Assembly (NCBI RefSeq): GCF_030580955.1
Contig: NZ_JAUQON010000013.1
Span: 62,001 to 126,000 of the forward strand
DNA: 64,000 nucleotides
Reading direction: 5' to 3'
Source of the DNA: Hymenobacter convexus
GTDB lineage: Bacteria > Bacteroidota > Bacteroidia > Cytophagales > Hymenobacteraceae
In this document: one piece after another, positions 62,179-64,000 of the stretch
Position numbering within the stretch: the first letter of the stretch is position 1
Layout of the letters: each line of letters opens with the position of its first letter
Made by a program: the position numbers and the translations under genes
The notes under the pieces: generated by a model
The model's input: the letters and a program-made list of their open reading frames with translations, nothing else
What the model was told of the DNA's origin: nothing
Databases searched by the model: none

Positions 62179-63558
62179 ATGCCGCTCTACAACCGCCGCC
62201 CCGAGCTTCCGCCCACGCTGCCCCCGCCCCCGCTGGGCCTGACCGAGCTCCTGGCCCGCGTGCGCCAGGCCCTGCAGCAGCAGTTGGCCGATTCTTATTG
62301 GGTAGTGGCCGAAGTGGCCGAGCTAACCGTGCCGCGCTTTGCCGGCGCGCATTGCTACCTCACCCTCACCGAGCAGGGCACCGATAGCCGCGGCATGCCG
62401 ATGAAGGCCCAGGCCCGCGCCACGCTCTGGAGCCAGCGCTACCAGCAGCTGGCGCCGGCTTTCGAGCGCGCCACCGGCCAGTCCCTGCGCGCCGGCCTCA
62501 AGCTGCTGCTGCGGGTGCAGGTGCGCTTTCACGAGCAGTATGGCCTGAGCCTCGACGTGGTGGCCATCGACCCGAGCTATACCGTGGGCGAGCTGGCCCT
62601 GCTGCGCCTGAAAACGCTGCGCCTGCTGGAAGAAAAAGGCCTGCTGGAGCGCCAGAAGCGGCTCGTGCTGCCCCTGGCGCCGCAGCGGCTGGCCGTCATC
62701 TCCTCCCCCACCGCCGCCGGCTTTCAGGATTTTGTGCAGCAGCTCGATGAGGCTCCGTATGACTTTGCCCTCACCCTGTTCCCGGCCATGATGCAGGGCG
62801 ACGACGCCCCGGCCAGCATCCGCGCGGCGCTGGATGGGGTGCGCGCCCGGCGCGGGCAGTTCGATGCCGTCATTATAATAAGAGGCGGGGGCAGCCGGGC
62901 CGATTTGGTGGCCTTTGATGAATATGGCCTGGCCGCAGCGGTGGGCGCGTTTCCGCTGCCGGTGCTCACGGGCATTGGCCACGAGCGCGACGAGGCTGTG
63001 GTCGACCTCACCGCCCACCGCGCCCTGAAAACCCCCACCGCCGTGGCCGCCTTTCTGGTCGAGCGCCTGGCCCGGCTCGAAGCGGCCATTTTGGGCTTGG
63101 GCGAACAGATAGTTGGCACCGCCCGCCGCCAGCTTAGCCAGCGCCACGCCCGGCTTGGCCAGTTGGGCAGCCAGAGCCGCTACGCTGCCCACCGCCAACT
63201 CGACGCTGCCCGCGCGGCCTTGCTAGAACGCACCCGCCAGGCCATTCAGCACCCGCGCGAGCAGTTGCAGCAGCTAGGGGCCAGCCTCGGGCGCTTCCGG
63301 CACCAGTTGCCCAGGGCCGCCCGGCGCACCTTGGCCCGCGAGCAGCGCGGCCTGCGCCAGCGGGACCGGGTGCTGCTCAAGCGCTTTGCCCGCCACCACC
63401 GGCGCCGCCGCGAAACCCTGCTGCGCCGCCGCTACCAGCTGCAGCTGGCCCTGGAGCGCCACCTGCACCGGGCCGAGCTGCGGCTGTATCGGTTTCAGTC
63501 AGCCGTTGACAATGAGCAGTTAACAGTTGGCAGGAATCGACCCAAACCCAATCCATAG
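62179..63558 (+). CDS. xseA: Exodeoxyribonuclease VII large subunit
   Basis: A 459-residue XseA. The N-terminal OB-fold (LGLTELLARVRQALQQQLADSYWVVAEVAELTVPRFAGAHCYLTLTEQG) is followed by the nuclease domain: LAVISSPTAAGFQDFVQQLDEA, IIIRGGGSRADLVAFDEYGLAAAVGAFPLPVLTGIGHERDEAVVDLTAHRALKTPTAVAAFL, then a long coiled-coil C-terminus. With XseB it degrades single-stranded DNA from both ends. The last ~20 residues (VDNEQLTVGRNRPKPNP) are encoded by a repeat-like sequence, so the original stop may have been lost. It is 56 bp upstream of xseB. Confidence 0.94.
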   Translation: MPLYNRRPELPPTLPPPPLGLTELLARVRQALQQQLADSYWVVAEVAELTVPRFAGAHCYLTLTEQGTDSRGMPMKAQARATLWSQRYQQLAPAFERATGQSLRAGLKLLLRVQVRFHEQYGLSLDVVAIDPSYTVGELALLRLKTLRLLEEKGLLERQKRLVLPLAPQRLAVISSPTAAGFQDFVQQLDEAPYDFALTLFPAMMQGDDAPASIRAALDGVRARRGQFDAVIIIRGGGSRADLVAFDEYGLAAAVGAFPLPVLTGIGHERDEAVVDLTAHRALKTPTAVAAFLVERLARLEAAILGLGEQIVGTARRQLSQRHARLGQLGSQSRYAAHRQLDAARAALLERTRQAIQHPREQLQQLGASLGRFRHQLPRAARRTLAREQRGLRQRDRVLLKRFARHHRRRRETLLRRRYQLQLALERHLHRAELRLYRFQSAVDNEQLTVGRNRPKPNP

Positions 63559-63609
63559 CCGCAAACCCTTGCCTCCAACCGTTCACTGCTAACTGCTAAC
63601 TGCTAACTA
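63514..63609. repeat. Inverted and tandem AACTGCT repeats at the xseA-xseB junction
   Basis: GAGCAGTTAACAGTTGG (63514-63530) is nearly complementary to CCAACCGTTCACTGCTAACT (from 63575), which continues into three tandem copies of CTGCTAA (63586-63608). The left half is read through as the tail of XseA and the right half precedes the xseB start codon. Confidence 0.6.
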
Positions 63610-63614
63610 AAAAT

Positions 63615-63911
63615 ATGACCTATCGCGAAGCCATCGAAGAATTGGAAACCATCTTGCGTGCGCTCGAAACCGATGCCGTGGATGTGGACGACCTGACCGC
63701 CCGCGTCGAGCGCTCGGCCGAGCTTATCCGCTTGTGCCGCCAAAAGCTCCGTCACGCCGAATCCTCCCTTGACCGCGTGTTTGATACGCTTGATGACGAA
63801 GATGAGGCCGATGAACTGACGGAGGAGGACGACGACGAAGAGGAAACCGCCGAGGAAGAGGACGACGACGAACACGACCATCTGGCCGGTGGACCGGGCC
63901 GGGCGTGGTAA
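63615..63911 (+). CDS. xseB: Exodeoxyribonuclease VII small subunit with acidic tail
   Basis: A 98-residue protein: the first ~58 residues are a standard XseB (MTYREAIEELETILRALETDAVDVDDLTARVERSAELIRLCRQKLRHAESSLDRVFD), the two-helix subunit that wraps XseA. The remaining ~35 residues are a highly acidic Glu/Asp tail (LDDEDEADELTEEDDDEEETAEEEDDDEHD), which occurs in Bacteroidota versions and may be disordered. It follows xseA in an operon across a small repeat region. Confidence 0.92.
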   Translation: MTYREAIEELETILRALETDAVDVDDLTARVERSAELIRLCRQKLRHAESSLDRVFDTLDDEDEADELTEEDDDEEETAEEEDDDEHDHLAGGPGRAW

Positions 63912-63951
63912 AGATTTTTCTATTCGGATATCAATCTTCCAAATAGGCCGC

Positions 63952-63959
63952 TATATTTG
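63952..63959 (+). promoter_or_regulatory. TAnnTTTG -7 element pointing out of the window
   Basis: TATATTTG on the plus strand, 41 bp from the window end. It probably drives a gene that starts just outside. Confidence 0.5.
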
Positions 63960-64000
63960 GCCCCTACATCCAACCAAAACTTCTTTTTGTTCAATTTATT

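Overview
The window is a chromosomal segment of a GC-rich Bacteroidota bacterium, most likely Hymenobacter or a close Cytophagales relative. This is inferred from type IX secretion (T9SS) sorting domains, a DUF4270 lipoprotein, a TonB-dependent receptor, a Bacteroidota-type acylated-ornithine carbamoyltransferase, and repeated TAnnTTTG -7 promoter elements just upstream of start codons. No rRNA, CRISPR array, integrase or transposase is visible. One ordinary tRNA (Lys-TTT) is present.

The most unusual region is 0.87-6.6 kb, all read on the minus strand: a PcfJ-like protein, a TROVE/Ro60 ortholog (Rsr), about 1.2 kb holding eight structured RNA elements, then the RNA ligase RtcB. Six elements are 107-152 nt and carry tRNA-like sequence; two are about 80 nt and carry none. 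Each has paired 5'/3' ends, a conserved core (GTGCCGTAG, TACTTCG and TTGCC on the RNA strand) and, in seven of eight, a 7-nt helix whose sequence changes while pairing is kept. Inside the larger ones the tRNA is circularly permuted: T arm, 3' acceptor strand, short closed loop, 5' acceptor strand, D arm. In three (Pro-AGG, Lys-TTT and Trp-CCA loops) the core interrupts the anticodon stem between positions 28 and 29. The context and core resemble bacterial Y RNAs (YrlA), which bind Ro60 and mimic tRNA. An array of this size that keeps anticodon arms looks new to me.

7-23 kb holds an HDAC-like deacetylase with a J-domain-like protein, a TetR/hydrolase/NmrA operon with a visible operator, two T9SS cargo proteins, a PD-(D/E)XK nuclease-like protein, a DUF4270/Kelch lipoprotein pair, a small EamA permease and a TonB receptor.

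23-39.4 kb is the arginine/carbamoyl-phosphate cluster: argH, argE and argB on minus; GNAT (argA-like), argG, argC, argD, carA, carB and an argF-type acylornithine carbamoyltransferase on plus. Four small AT-richer genes are scattered between them. One, Imm50-like, sits between the two arms of an intergenic palindromic repeat.

39.4-64 kb holds tRNA-Lys, MOSC and DUF2461 proteins, a deoxynucleoside kinase, GNAT and CDGSH proteins, two tandem T9SS proteins built of about 50-residue repeats, an acyl-CoA-binding protein, an amidohydrolase, a CinA/PncC-type amidohydrolase, a zinc-dependent phospholipase C/S1-P1-type protein, a lipoprotein cyclophilin, two tandem M13 metallopeptidases and xseA-xseB. 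About a dozen copies of a roughly 100-bp inverted repeat (core CGTCATGC...GAAGCATCT) punctuate gene ends.
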